Notes: generated by a model from the sequence alone, not told the origin. A DNA stretch of 64,000 nt from Sacculina carcini (GCA_916048095.2 OU696595.1:3668295-3732294), one strand, 5' to 3'. Counted from the first letter of the stretch, positions 56,501 to 62,696 are shown. Made by a program: numbers and translations.

Positions 56501-59181
56501 GCACCTGTCATATGCAAATATTATATGCAATGCAAATATTAAACGAGCGCTTCTAACTGAATCACGCTAATATAAACAAATGACAATTTATTCGTATTAA
56601 TCTCAATGCATATTTTAAGAAGTCTATTTTAAGAACCTTTGCGGTATGCATAAAGTGCTTGTTATATGCATGAAGGATTGTTTGAAATATTATAATACAA
56701 TTATGAAACAGGATAATAGTTTTTCAGTGAGCGATTATATTGTTCTATAATATATACTGGCAATTATTAGAAGGCTCCATATATTTGCTGTCTGTATAAG
56801 CTAATGATTGTAATTGACTGGTATTGTTTGCTGAAATCGATTATAAGATGTCTTGGCTAAATCGATAAACACACTAGAAAAAACGGTTTATTTTTCGACA
56901 AGCAGTTATTTATCCGGATATTGAGTGTTGTACTCTGCTCTTCTGTTCAAAATCATCCAATCATTATACTTCCAGTTATACTCAATATACAGTGCCATCC
57001 CGATATAAGAGTGTTGTCGGGAGAGGTGAGAAAAAGTCTCTCTTAAGTCCGAGGAAAATTACACGTAAAGTATATAAAAGACGGGCCCGAAGAAAGACTA
57101 TCTTATAACCGGGGTTCTCTTATATCCGGGGGGAACACTGTATTTATATAGAAGTGTGATACAATGTCAAATATGTTCAATAATTTACCAACGAATTAAA
57201 TGAACACTCATATGATTGATAAAATTATTGAAAAGTTAGTAAGTATTAGATGTCAGTCATGTGTTGTGTCATGCATTCTGGGGAGGTGGCCCTCTCTAAT
57301 ACGTCTTCCGTTCTTGTGGCGTCGTAGCGTGGATAGGGTTGGTTCTGCGGTGGCAGCGAGCTGCACGGGACACACCTGTGTGTGTTCATAAGCTTCGACT
57401 TCTTCTCGTGTAGCAGCTGTCAATTGAGGTATTCAACCTTCAAGTGCTGATGAAGTATTTGTTGTTTTTGTTTGTTTATTTATCGATGAAGGTGGTCTTA
57501 TCAATGTGGCTCGCATCAGTAAGACAGTTGCTTCTGGGAGTAGGAGTGTTTCACTCTCGTGGAAGCGTCCACAATCTCTCAATAAACAAGATCACTTCTA
57601 CTTTGTCTACGCCCTTATTCCCGACGGCCGCTTCAAGCTGATGGCTCGAAAATCGATCCAGACATCGAGTTCTTCCGTTCAAATTGTGCTAAAAAATATT
57701 CGTCGCCCGGGAAGCTACACCTTCATTGTGGCAACAGTCAAACTGCGAACTAGTGAGTCAACACACAGTCCATTATTATTATAATAAATTACAGGAAAAT
57801 TCAGTAGCATGGGGGAAGAGTGCAAGTGCACTATTATCACCCTGTGTGTGTGCGGTAGCCTCATGTGTACCCTAGAAGCTAGCAAAATAATGTATACAGA
57901 GATAAACAGAGTTGAGAAAAGGTAAATAATTCTAGTGAGAAAAAAAAATCGAAAACAAAATAGTAAATAAATCACAATAAACAATTCATCCCATAACACT
58001 GCATAATGTCATTCCGTCCACACTCCTCAATAACTTACAACAATCAACAATAATTGAATATGAGATTCAATAAATTAATCAATATGTTTTTGTGTTTGTG
58101 TGTTTTCAGACAAACACAAATTAGTTCCGTTCTTCAATTACGGATTAGTGGCTTCGATTATGCATATTAAATTGTCTAACTTGATCAGTACGTCTCGAAT
58201 AACTAGCACCAAGTGAGCTATTCTTCCAGTTTATGGTTTTTAGTATTATATTGGATTCCATTTTGATTTATTTATATTTGTTTAATTTCCAAATGTAATT
58301 AATATCAGCAAAATTCGTGTAAATAAGAGAGCACTAAACTACTTCAAAAATAACAAATTTACAATTTAGCTTACGACATTTCATGTTGATACTTCAAAAA
58401 TACTTCAAAAATAACAAATTTACAATTTAGCTTACGACATTTCATGTTGATAAACAATTTAATTTAATTTAATTTAATTTAAAGAGGTTTTTGTTGTCAG
58501 CATAAAATAATGTTAGATAAATTATCTGTAAATATGTAAGTATCTTGTAAATATTTATGTTTACACTTTTACAAGAAAGCTGTTTTTGATATTCATTTAT
58601 TGTTGAATGTTCTATTCAGAATCACGTCTTCAAGATCTAGTGTCATGACGGGAGCGCCTGAGGGCATTGGATCGCTTTTTGGCGGCAAGAGCCGAAAAAT
58701 CAAGAAGGTTTTCCACAAGAAAAAGTCGTCCAAAGTCTCCTCCCACTACCGTTTCGGAACCAAATACAAGAAGTCGTACGTTAGTGGACCTGGCTTCAAG
58801 TATTCGCATAAACTCAACTGGAAGAAATCATCGAAGCAAAAAGGACACGGGAATTTATCGCTGACTAAAAAGTTCAAATTGCGTAAGCACAAAAAGCATC
58901 ATTTTGTTAAGAAACATTCGGTGACCAAGAAGATTCGTATGACTCATTCACGATCGACGGCATTTAGAGGAAAGTTCAGACTGGGAAAATACAAGATTCA
59001 TTCCCACAAGAAGACACACCACAGCCATTCGCATAGGCAAGTAACAAAAATGCGACACAAATCTATGAAAATCCACAAAACCAGCATTCACAGAAAGACC
59101 ACCCATACTCACACACGTACAGTACATAAACACCATTGGCATAAGAAAACTATACACAAACAGACACATATTGTCGGATAA
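35503..59181 (+). CDS. Giant secreted modular protein: 17 FN3/NDNF-like domains, poly-Thr linker, Lys/His-rich tail (23 coding exons)
   Basis: Joining the 23 exons listed separately below gives 5,421 nt, exactly 1,806 codons plus TAA, with no internal stop. Order: signal peptide (1-17), six type A beta-sandwich domains (about 18-499), four type B domains (500-828), about 110 threonines (835-945), a short Gly-rich exon, seven more type B domains with one 24-codon spacer (968-1585), a 35-residue linker and a 187-residue Lys/His-rich tail. Each domain sits on one exon of 225-273 nt bounded by phase 1 introns, the classic unit for exon duplication. Type B domains keep a central FYIY/VYxV strand plus a W before it, like fibronectin III and the repeats of NDNF (neuron-derived neurotrophic factor). 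Cysteine is almost absent. Secretion is well supported; a matrix, skeletal or adhesive role is inference. Exons 13 and 19 and the exon 20 start are the weakest points. Confidence 0.78.
35938..36067. repeat. (TGTGTCAG)n in intron 1 of the modular gene
   Basis: About 15 TGTGTCAG-type units, followed by a second TG tract running up to the exon 2 acceptor. Confidence 0.85.
36206..36430 (+). CDS. Modular gene exon 2: type A domain 1
   Basis: 75 codons, phase 1 to 1, no ATG of its own. Signature [20 protein letters not shown], then [12 protein letters not shown]. The YALF/FAVF strand followed by PEF is the hallmark of type A. Confidence 0.78.
37230..37466 (+). CDS. Modular gene exon 3: type A domain 2
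   Basis: 79 codons, phase 1 to 1: [35 protein letters not shown]. Acceptor TTTCAG, donor GTGAAA. Confidence 0.8.
37638..37890. repeat. TG-rich microsatellite before exon 4
   Basis: TGTGTTTG-type repeats fill the end of intron 3, up to 15 bp from the acceptor. Confidence 0.85.
37905..38156 (+). CDS. Modular gene exon 4: type A domain 3
   Basis: 84 codons, phase 1 to 1: [40 protein letters not shown]. An NFT sequon is present. Confidence 0.82.
38240..38450. repeat. (TGTGTCAG)n in intron 4
   Basis: About 25 TGTGTCAG-type units just after the exon 4 donor. Confidence 0.88.
38827..39075 (+). CDS. Modular gene exon 5: type A domain 4
   Basis: 83 codons, phase 1 to 1: [39 protein letters not shown]. 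It has one of the few cysteines. Acceptor with a normal pyrimidine tract. Confidence 0.82.
39752..39832 (-). mobile_element. tRNA-like sequence (SINE head) in intron 5
   Basis: Minus strand: TTATAGCTCAGTTGGTTAGC (A box) and CCCGAGTTCGATTCCC (B box) at tRNA spacing. Five of seven acceptor pairs form, but the T stem does not. It is probably a tRNA-derived SINE fragment, not a tRNA gene. Confidence 0.5.
39953..40210 (+). CDS. Modular gene exon 6: type A domain 5
   Basis: 86 codons, phase 1 to 1: [46 protein letters not shown] tract before the acceptor CCCATAG. Confidence 0.8.
40778..41002 (+). CDS. Modular gene exon 7: type A domain 6
   Basis: 75 codons, phase 1 to 1: [39 protein letters not shown]. 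Last of the type A series. Confidence 0.8.
41422..41655 (+). CDS. Modular gene exon 8: type B domain 1
   Basis: 78 codons, phase 1 to 1: [42 protein letters not shown]. The YVY/YIY strand replaces the YALF of type A. Confidence 0.82.
42123..42386 (+). CDS. Modular gene exon 9: type B domain 2
   Basis: 88 codons, phase 1 to 1: [45 protein letters not shown] tract before acceptor TTTTTGATAG. Confidence 0.8.
43194..43442 (+). CDS. Modular gene exon 10: type B domain 3
   Basis: 83 codons, phase 1 to 1: [53 protein letters not shown]. Classic W-strand and FLYEV strand. Confidence 0.82.
44016..44255 (+). CDS. Modular gene exon 11: type B domain 4
   Basis: 80 codons, phase 1 to 1: [44 protein letters not shown]. 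Last domain before the Thr linker. Confidence 0.82.
44308..44374. repeat. (AT)n microsatellite in intron 11
   Basis: About 32 AT units, directly left of a dispersed-repeat copy. Confidence 0.95.
44381..44497 (+). mobile_element. Short dispersed repeat with (AAT)n tail, copy 5
   Basis: Same family as 2831-2961, with ATGGTATCACCG replacing ATGAGGCCACCG and CCACTGGCTAATGGATTTGC at the end. Confidence 0.72.
44520..45660. mobile_element. GC-rich retroelement fragment inserted in intron 11
   Basis: About 1.1 kb of GC-rich DNA with abrupt edges inside an AT-rich intron. It carries one gag-like ORF on the minus strand and a GC-rich leader upstream of it, including an inverted GAACGTTC pair near 45614-45632. 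No LTR pair, protease or RT was seen. Confidence 0.6.
44547..45185 (-). CDS. Gag-like ORF of a Ty3/gypsy-type retroelement
   Basis: An open frame of about 208 residues from ATG near 45170 ([20 protein letters not shown]) to the stop at 44547; the frame is also open further upstream without an ATG. Text such as [53 protein letters not shown] and DDLERLGRR is typical of the capsid part of Ty3/gypsy Gag proteins, which assemble virus-like particles. There is no zinc knuckle and no pol. High GC sets it apart from its surroundings. It could be a truncated recent insertion or a co-opted gag gene; the intact frame keeps both open. Confidence 0.65.
   Translation of the reverse strand: MANILMQARGSILDRIGRFLPRFDGDVTLDVTEWLANFERLCRVQQVDPCEMVDHMLDGSARRLYRRMLVGDASQWAVVKATLVAEFGMSPQEAWRRFSARQLQSGESVGAFADDLERLGRRVGSNTEDLAFRATFYEVLPDPIYEWAMAREGAYTSDFDIVLSAVHARIGACRAAAARNRPSRNQEDASEIAHRSSPGWWLNLGSERSSSE
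45775..46143 (+). CDS. Modular gene exon 12: poly-threonine linker
   Basis: 123 codons, phase 1 to 1: EPEEKQ, about 111 consecutive Thr codons (ACT and ACA, two ACC or so), then PKPSRS. The codon mix ACT/ACA forms a hexanucleotide-like tandem array. Long Thr runs in secreted proteins are usually heavily O-glycosylated, stiff linkers. No interruption of the Thr run is visible. Confidence 0.75.
46402..46449 (+). CDS. Modular gene exon 13: short Gly-rich exon
   Basis: Only 48 nt, phase 1 to 1: [16 protein letters not shown]. Acceptor TTTTCACAG and donor AAAG|GTACGA. Omitting it would also keep the frame, so it may be alternative. Confidence 0.55.
46510..46850. repeat. Degenerate minisatellite in intron 13
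   Basis: About 14 diverged units of 20-24 bp built on TAGATCCTAAATCCAGGTCC. Confidence 0.75.
47081..47197 (+). mobile_element. Short dispersed repeat with (AAT)n tail, copy 6
   Basis: Same family as 2831-2961; nine or so AAT units in the tail. It ends only 80 bp before exon 14. Confidence 0.75.
47278..47520 (+). CDS. Modular gene exon 14: type B domain 5
   Basis: 81 codons, phase 1 to 1: [47 protein letters not shown]. Good FN3-like W and YIY strands. Confidence 0.83.
48336..48587 (+). CDS. Modular gene exon 15: type B domain 6
   Basis: 84 codons, phase 1 to 1: [47 protein letters not shown]. Confidence 0.83.
49184..49435 (+). CDS. Modular gene exon 16: type B domain 7
   Basis: 84 codons, phase 1 to 1: [55 protein letters not shown] tract (49442-49514) starts right after the donor. 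Confidence 0.82.
49880..50202 (+). pseudogene. Truncated tandem copies of exon 17
   Basis: Copy at 50112-50202 repeats the exon 17 acceptor (TTTCATTTATCTAG) and its first 90 bases ([21 protein letters not shown]) 182 bp upstream of the real exon, then breaks off without the FN3 core or a clear donor. A more worn relic (ACTGCGACGATATTGACG) lies near 49894. Confidence 0.8.
50294..50557 (+). CDS. Modular gene exon 17: type B domain 8
   Basis: 88 codons, phase 1 to 1: [55 protein letters not shown] tract about 30 bp before acceptor TTATCTAG. Confidence 0.82.
51001..51237 (+). CDS. Modular gene exon 18: type B domain 9
   Basis: 79 codons, phase 1 to 1: [44 protein letters not shown]. Short and without the usual Trp. 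Confidence 0.8.
52154..52225 (+). CDS. Modular gene exon 19: 24-codon spacer
   Basis: 72 nt, phase 1 to 1: [16 protein letters not shown], then ALIAPPR. Acceptor GGCTGCAG after a TG tract, donor GTGAGA. It looks like the first strands of a type B domain whose rest is missing; skipping it keeps the frame. Confidence 0.5.
52265..52826. repeat. Degenerate (TTGA)n/(ATTA)n block with (AT)n core
   Basis: About 560 bp of TTGATTGATTAATTGA-like tetranucleotide repeat around an AT tract at 52541-52610. It runs to about 10 bp before exon 20. Confidence 0.92.
52837..53109 (+). CDS. Modular gene exon 20: type B domain 10
   Basis: 91 codons, phase 1 to 1: [47 protein letters not shown]. There are two in-frame acceptor choices (AAAG at 52836 or TCTAG 21 nt later); neither has a pyrimidine tract. 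This exon is more GC-rich than the others. Confidence 0.78.
53131..53450 (-). mobile_element. Dispersed repeat with (AAT)n tail, copy 7, long form
   Basis: The 105-bp core is followed by about 190 bp that also match 57890-58080 (GAGTTGAGAAAAGGTAAAT, CATAACACTGCATAATGTCA, CAATCAACAATAATTGAATA). These two show that the element is at least 310 bp long and that the other copies are shortened. Confidence 0.78.
53545..53760. repeat. (TG)n compound microsatellite in intron 20
   Basis: TGTGTG with TTTG and CGTG steps. Confidence 0.9.
53930..54365 (-). mobile_element. Possible solo LTR
   Basis: On the minus strand it starts TGTCAGGGTCCGAG, a start common in Ty3/gypsy LTRs. It then holds a TATATAAGG box and, about 80 bp later, AATAAA. 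The far end and a target duplication could not be fixed. A plain 3' flank of the nested gene is the alternative. Confidence 0.4.
54934..56331 (-). CDS. Nested intronless gene: basic Ser/Arg/His-rich protein with C-terminal RRM
   Basis: 465 residues from ATG 56331 in good context (A at -3, G at +4), inside intron 20 of the modular gene on the opposite strand. The first 120 residues are Arg/Ser/His/Lys-rich ([29 protein letters not shown]), like SR-type splicing proteins. The middle is low-complexity with several KKRK/KRRR nuclear-localisation-like sites. Residues about 375-460 form an [11 protein letters not shown] (RNP2), [28 protein letters not shown] (RNP1, atypical) and [14 protein letters not shown]. 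The RLKLG ending resembles the Boule/DAZ class, but this is weak. Lack of introns suggests a retrogene. Function is likely nuclear RNA binding. The 3' UTR runs below 54934. Confidence 0.8.
   Translation of the reverse strand: MGSSPISWPTTESEGRTSRSEDHRQRSQHHHGIRSDTHERKKSKVHRHHASSHSSRKRERSDMKTSSYSSKHSSDARRRTVKISEAEEKRMVANIKLMHRRQTTSTATDVKDHVNIRASRERQATSSCSHGKRRHDDSEVGTSTLPADKRRRIYSAVTVPTGSFLTSQNLNLVAEVQPSYTSSDALTGHYLEHSEYPQLIEVDIPPRKKRKVLLEEYRSRVQSAVAIETSEKRREAKKQTRWKRAEKTATEPSQRDSSVNPTINQATHSTVTTSYAGNSSTLSQKKGIKPLFPNTEDQFTTGPFDWPNFELFAPPAPQDDCTDMLWWIICSSPTRDSAATQPCAASDDASDDDTMMSPLVAAAARNESDTVDGRVIYVEGFMPGVDEFMLHDMFGRYGAITEIAIERRRAPPKLHGSQGWLCYALLTFMTQSAANEALEKGAIRFRRLKLGIHHSGRSRVYPWKK
56990..57140. 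mobile_element. MITE of Tc1/mariner (pogo-like) type, 151 bp
   Basis: Inverted ends CAGTGCCATCCCGATATAAG and (other strand) CAGTGTTCCCCCCGGATATA, with TA on both sides (56988-56989 and 57141-57142). Ends starting CAG with a TA duplication fit pogo/Tigger-type elements. Confidence 0.65.
57250..57425 (+). mobile_element. 5'-truncated copy of the tRNA-Val-headed SINE
   Basis: Matches 17352-17525 with only a few mismatches (CATGCATTCTGGGGAGGTGG, GCAGCGAGCTGCACGGGACA, TTCATAAGCTTCGACTTCTT) but lacks the tRNA-like head. It ends 66 bp before exon 21. Confidence 0.8.
57492..57752 (+). CDS. Modular gene exon 21: type B domain 11
   Basis: 87 codons, phase 1 to 1: [51 protein letters not shown]. Donor ACTA|GTGAGT. 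Confidence 0.82.
57768..58080 (-). mobile_element. Dispersed repeat with (AAT)n tail, copy 8, long form
   Basis: About 310 bp matching 53131-53450. Like that copy it starts within 25 bp of a type B exon's donor. Confidence 0.78.
58110..58212 (+). CDS. Modular gene exon 22: 103-nt linker exon, phase 1 to 2
   Basis: [20 protein letters not shown], then [14 protein letters not shown]. An earlier GT (58188) would leave the wrong phase for exon 23; donor AA|GTGAGC at 58213 gives the correct one. Same length and phases as the minus-strand exon 62594-62696, with VP and a later H at the same positions. Confidence 0.72.
58341..58451. repeat. Perfect 50-bp duplication
   Basis: 58341-58390 is repeated exactly at 58402-58451, 61 bp apart, followed by an AATTT pentanucleotide tract (58453-58480). 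Confidence 0.92.
58620..59181 (+). CDS. Modular gene exon 23: Lys/His-rich C-terminal tail
   Basis: 187 residues, extremely basic: [67 protein letters not shown], stop TAA. Almost no acidic residues. Such tails bind polyanions, mineral or acidic partners (inference). Confidence 0.82.
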
Positions 59182-59504
59182 TCGGAAAATATGCAAACAT
59201 TTCGGACAATTTATGCCAAGTTAATGTCAGAATGTTAGTCTAGAATAATATTTTTACGGAAAAAGCGCCAAAAAACTGTGTGAGCATTGGAAAAATTTCG
59301 AGTGAAATACAAGAAATGAAACTCAATTTGTGTGGCTTCAAATTTATTGAACAATTATATACACTTCAAATTTATTGAATTCATTATATACATTAACTTG
59401 TTGCGTGTATTTGTGTCACAATCGCGAGTTAATCAAAGCGTTTGTTTTCATTAACTGAAGAAAACATTGCACATTATATATTGAACAATTTTTCAGCGTT
59501 GCTC

Positions 59505-59510
59505 AATAAA
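59505..59510 (+). terminator. Poly(A) signal of the modular gene
   Basis: AATAAA 324 bp after the stop; further AATAAA words follow near 59605-59625. Confidence 0.55.
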
Positions 59511-59731
59511 TGGATCATTAACTTCTGAACGAGCTTGGAAAATATGTTTCCAACTCAAAGCGGCGACAGCTAAATATATTGAAATGAATATGCAACCAAT
59601 ATAAATAAACGCAAAGTCTAAATAAATGCATAGCTTCATTCAAAGGCGAAAATATATCAGCTTCCTTTTATTCTATCGTGAAAATAGATGCCAAAAATTA
59701 AGCGAAAAAAAAAATATATATATGTGGTATT

Positions 59732-59737
59732 TTTATT
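59732..59737 (-). terminator. Poly(A) signal of the convergent basic-repeat gene
   Basis: AATAAA on the minus strand, about 80 bp after that gene's stop. The two convergent 3' ends are therefore about 200 bp apart. Confidence 0.55.
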
Positions 59738-59815
59738 CAGATAATGCTGCAAGATACAACATCTGCAAGATCCTGATAAAAACTGTCGGTCGCCTGATGT
59801 GCTTGCAGCTGAGTG

Positions 59816-60845
59816 TTAGCTCGATCTGCGACTTGAAGATCTTGAAGTAACATGCTCCCCTCTGCCGGAACCCTTAGATCTGCGACTTGAAGAGCTTGAA
59901 GTAACATGTTTCCTTCTGCCGGAACCCTTAGATCTACGGCTTGAAGATCTTGAAGTAATATGTTCCCCTCTGCCGGAACCCTTAGATCTACGGCTTGAAG
60001 ATCTTGAAGTAATATGTTCCCCTCTGCCGGAACCCTTAGATCTACGGCTTGAAGATCTTGAAGTAATATGTTCCCCTCTGCCGGAACCCTTAGATCTGCG
60101 TCTTGAAGATCTTGAAGTAGCATGTTTTCCTCTGCCGGAACCCTTATATCTACGGCTTGAATATCTTGAAGTACTATGTCTTCGTTTTTTTAATCCAGTT
60201 GATCTGGGTGTTAAATTTCCTGGAGTAATATGTCTTTGTTTCCTGAAATCCTTAGATCTACGACTTGAAGATCTTGAAGTAACATGTTTCTCTCTGCCGG
60301 AACCCATAGATCTACGACTTGAAGATCTTGAAGTAACATGGTTCCCTCTGCCGGAACCCTTAGATCTGCGTCTTGAAGATCTTGAAGTAGCATGTTTCCT
60401 TCTGCCGGAACCCTTAGATCTACGACTTGAAGATCTTGAAGTAACATGTTTCCCTCTTCCGGAACCCTTAGATCTGCGTCTTGAAGATCTTGAAGTGGCA
60501 TGTTGACCTTCTCTGAATCCTTTATATTTGAGTCTTGAAGATCTTGAGGTCAAATATTTTCTATTCTTCAATCCCTTTGATCTGCGTCTTGAAGATCTTG
60601 AAGTAGCATGTTGACCTTTTCTGAATCCTTTATATTTGAGTCTTGATGATCTTGAGGTCAAATATTTCCTATTCTTCAGTCCCTTTGATCTGCCTTTTGA
60701 AAATCTTGAAGTAATATGTTTCCGTCTCCCTAATCCCTTAGGTTTTCGTCTAGAAAATCTTGAAGTAATATGTTTTGGTTTCTTCAGTCTTCTAGACCCG
60801 GACCCTGAAGAGTTTGAGGATATGTGTAGTGGTGTTGTCAGTGCC
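59816..60845 (-). CDS. Last exon of the convergent gene: seventeen 18-residue basic repeats
   Basis: 343 residues. Each repeat is encoded by 54 bp and reads S-R-S-S-x-R-R-S-K-G-x-x-R-x-x-H-x-T. Repeats near the 3' end are nearly identical and the 5' ones diverged (for example SRFSRRKPKGLGRRKHIT), so growth probably proceeds toward the 3' end. Acceptor TTATACAG. Confidence 0.82.
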
Positions 60846-61818
60846 CTGTATAATATATGGATAAATATATAATACATTATTACAAATGGCTGGAAAATGT
60901 CAATCATGTATAGCACAAATATTTATCCAACGGTTATAACAAATATGATATACCTTTTACAATTTGATTTGTGCCAACTGAAATGAAATTGTTGTTGTTG
61001 TTGTTGTTAGTGGTTGAGCTCAGGTTAGGTTGAAATGCAGCACAGGCTAGGCTCAAATGCAGATGCACAATACAACTACTCTTGACTAACAGATAGAGAC
61101 TGGCAGATATCTTAGATCAGAGGGATGTGTATACGTAACTTGATGACAATTGGTTGCGTGACAAGGAAAACGATGAGAGATGATCAGACGAGCATGTACG
61201 CAGGTTTAGCACAAACAGAGTGACAGTTTGGCGAACGTAGTAGAGTCTCAGAATTTGCCCGAGTACAGCAATACTCAGTGACTGGTGATTAACTTTTGAA
61301 TAATAATCGGTTTTAGCTAGTGTCACAGGTGCTCATAAAGACCGGAATCTACCAGAAATTTGCTGAGTTGGGGAGAATACAAAAGATGATAGAGCATCAA
61401 ATGTAGCGATGATGGTGTATTGAGCGGGATGCTGTAGAGGAGAGCAGAACGACGGGTGCAGGGCAGTGTAGTAGAATCTGGGGCAGTGTAGTAGAATGTG
61501 CTCAACGTCCTGTCTGGTGTGACATGTATGAAGAGGAAAAAGGATAGGGATGATGTTTCCTGATGTTTTCCACAACTTCCACAGTGTATAACAAACTTCC
61601 ACAATGTTTAAATTGTGTTTCACATGTTTGTCTAGTCTGTCGAGTCTGTCGCACTGATGCCTGGTAGTGACATTTAAATACACAATATAATTTAAAATTC
61701 TCACTTGATTTTAATTTTATGAACTGTTCCAAGGTCTAAATGGATTTTGCAGATATAACATCATCTGATTATGCGATAATAATATTCAAGTACTGTTGAT
61801 CTAAATAGTTGCCCTAAG

Positions 61819-61859
<41 letters not shown>

Positions 61860-62696
61860 TCGTATGCGGTGCTATGCACACGCAGGATGTCTAGCACCAC
61901 ACACGGACACAATGTTCACACGCCTTTCAGATACATGCTTACTGAGTTTATGTTGACAATACATGAACATATGCTGCATTGTACAACTTTACAACTGAAA
62001 TTTTTCTTTGATAGTGTGAAACAATTGTTCTAAAAGTATTAAATTGTCCTAAATCCAGTAGTTGCTCTTAAAATTGAAGAGCTGCAAAAATTGCGCTAAA
62101 AACAAAAAGTTGCAAAAAGTAGCATTTATAACATATTTAATAACTCAGATCAATAAAATATAGATTTTTGGGCTCCTTATGATGAACAGATTCGATGATA
62201 AAAAAATTGCATTTGTAACAAAAGGTCACCCTATTAAGAAGGTATGATATTAAATATAATATCAATAATATAAATTGTGGTTCGAGTTGGGACCATTCAA
62301 AGTTCAGTTGGGACAAATCTTATTTCAGTTGGGACAAATCAAATTGTAAAATGTATAGATATTTACTCGCTCTCATTTTTCTATTATTCTACAACCTTCA
62401 TTTAAATGAGGGGGTATATTCGCATATTTTTACATTTTCCATTACACCTGATATTTTTACATTTTCTATTACACCTTTTTCAAATCTCCATTGCATGCTT
62501 ACGCTCAAATCTTTTATTACTTCCTTAACTTCCTGTCTAATGTGGTCTACTTTGAGTAAACAATACAGCTTAAAGGAGAATGAATGCACTCACGTTGTTT
62601 TGGTCGAATTGTCAATCGCTAGATCGGCACTAGTTGCAACATGCAGAAAATTGACAAGTGCAGCGATAGAAGCTTCTGGAACATTGCCACTCTCAT
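59816..62696 (-). CDS. Convergent paralogue: 3' end of a gene with an Arg/Ser/Lys/Gly repeat tail (2 exons seen, 5' part missing)
   Basis: Exons 62594-62696 and 59816-60845 join in phase 2 to give 377 residues ending at TAA; the entry phase of 1 requires more exons upstream, probably beyond the window. The first exon (ESGNVPEASIAALVNFLHVA, then STKT) has the same 103-nt length and phase 1-to-2 as exon 22 of the modular gene. The second starts with LTTPLHISSNSSGSGS, then seventeen 18-residue repeats of the form SRSSSRRSKGSGRGEHIT plus a partial one. The Ser/Lys/Arg/Gly spacing recalls silaffin-type silica-precipitating peptides, but this is only a compositional likeness. It is probably secreted, if its missing N-terminus matches the modular gene. 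Confidence 0.7.
59822..60720. repeat. 54-bp coding tandem repeat
   Basis: Tandem DNA repeat with TTGAAGATCTTGAAGTA on the plus strand in each unit. It underlies the protein repeats. Confidence 0.93.
61127..61604 (-). mobile_element. Decayed LINE C-terminal fragment with HC-type zinc motif
   Basis: Minus-strand frame holds HTCHTRQDVEHILLHCPRF, the C..C....H....C-like motif found after RT in several LINE clades. Frames are broken. It lies in the intron of the convergent gene. Confidence 0.55.
61820..61858. repeat. (TA)n(TG)n microsatellite
   Basis: About 13 TA then 5 TG units. Confidence 0.9.
62594..62696 (-). CDS. Convergent gene: 103-nt linker exon, phase 1 to 2
   Basis: Acceptor CCTGTGCTTGCAG, donor ACAAC|GTGAGT. 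Encodes 34 residues from ESGNVP to DNSTKT. Its homology to exon 22 of the modular gene rests on identical length, phases and position of VP and H. Confidence 0.7.

Noticed and set aside
57444-57641. Separate small gene over exon 21
   Set aside because: It is another frame of the exon and its flank; the phase 1 exon frame has the domain signature.
58188-58193. Earlier donor GTACGT for exon 22
   Set aside because: It leaves phase 1, and exon 23 then hits a stop after nine codons; GTGAGC at 58213 gives the open frame.
61502-61732. Host gene on the minus strand at 61.3-61.7 kb
   Set aside because: Several overlapping frames carry pieces of one LINE C-terminus and are frameshifted.
62594-62696. 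Signal-peptide-like reading MRVAMFQKLLSLHLSIFC from an ATG at the exon edge
   Set aside because: This frame hits TAG within the exon; the other frame is open and joins the next exon in phase.
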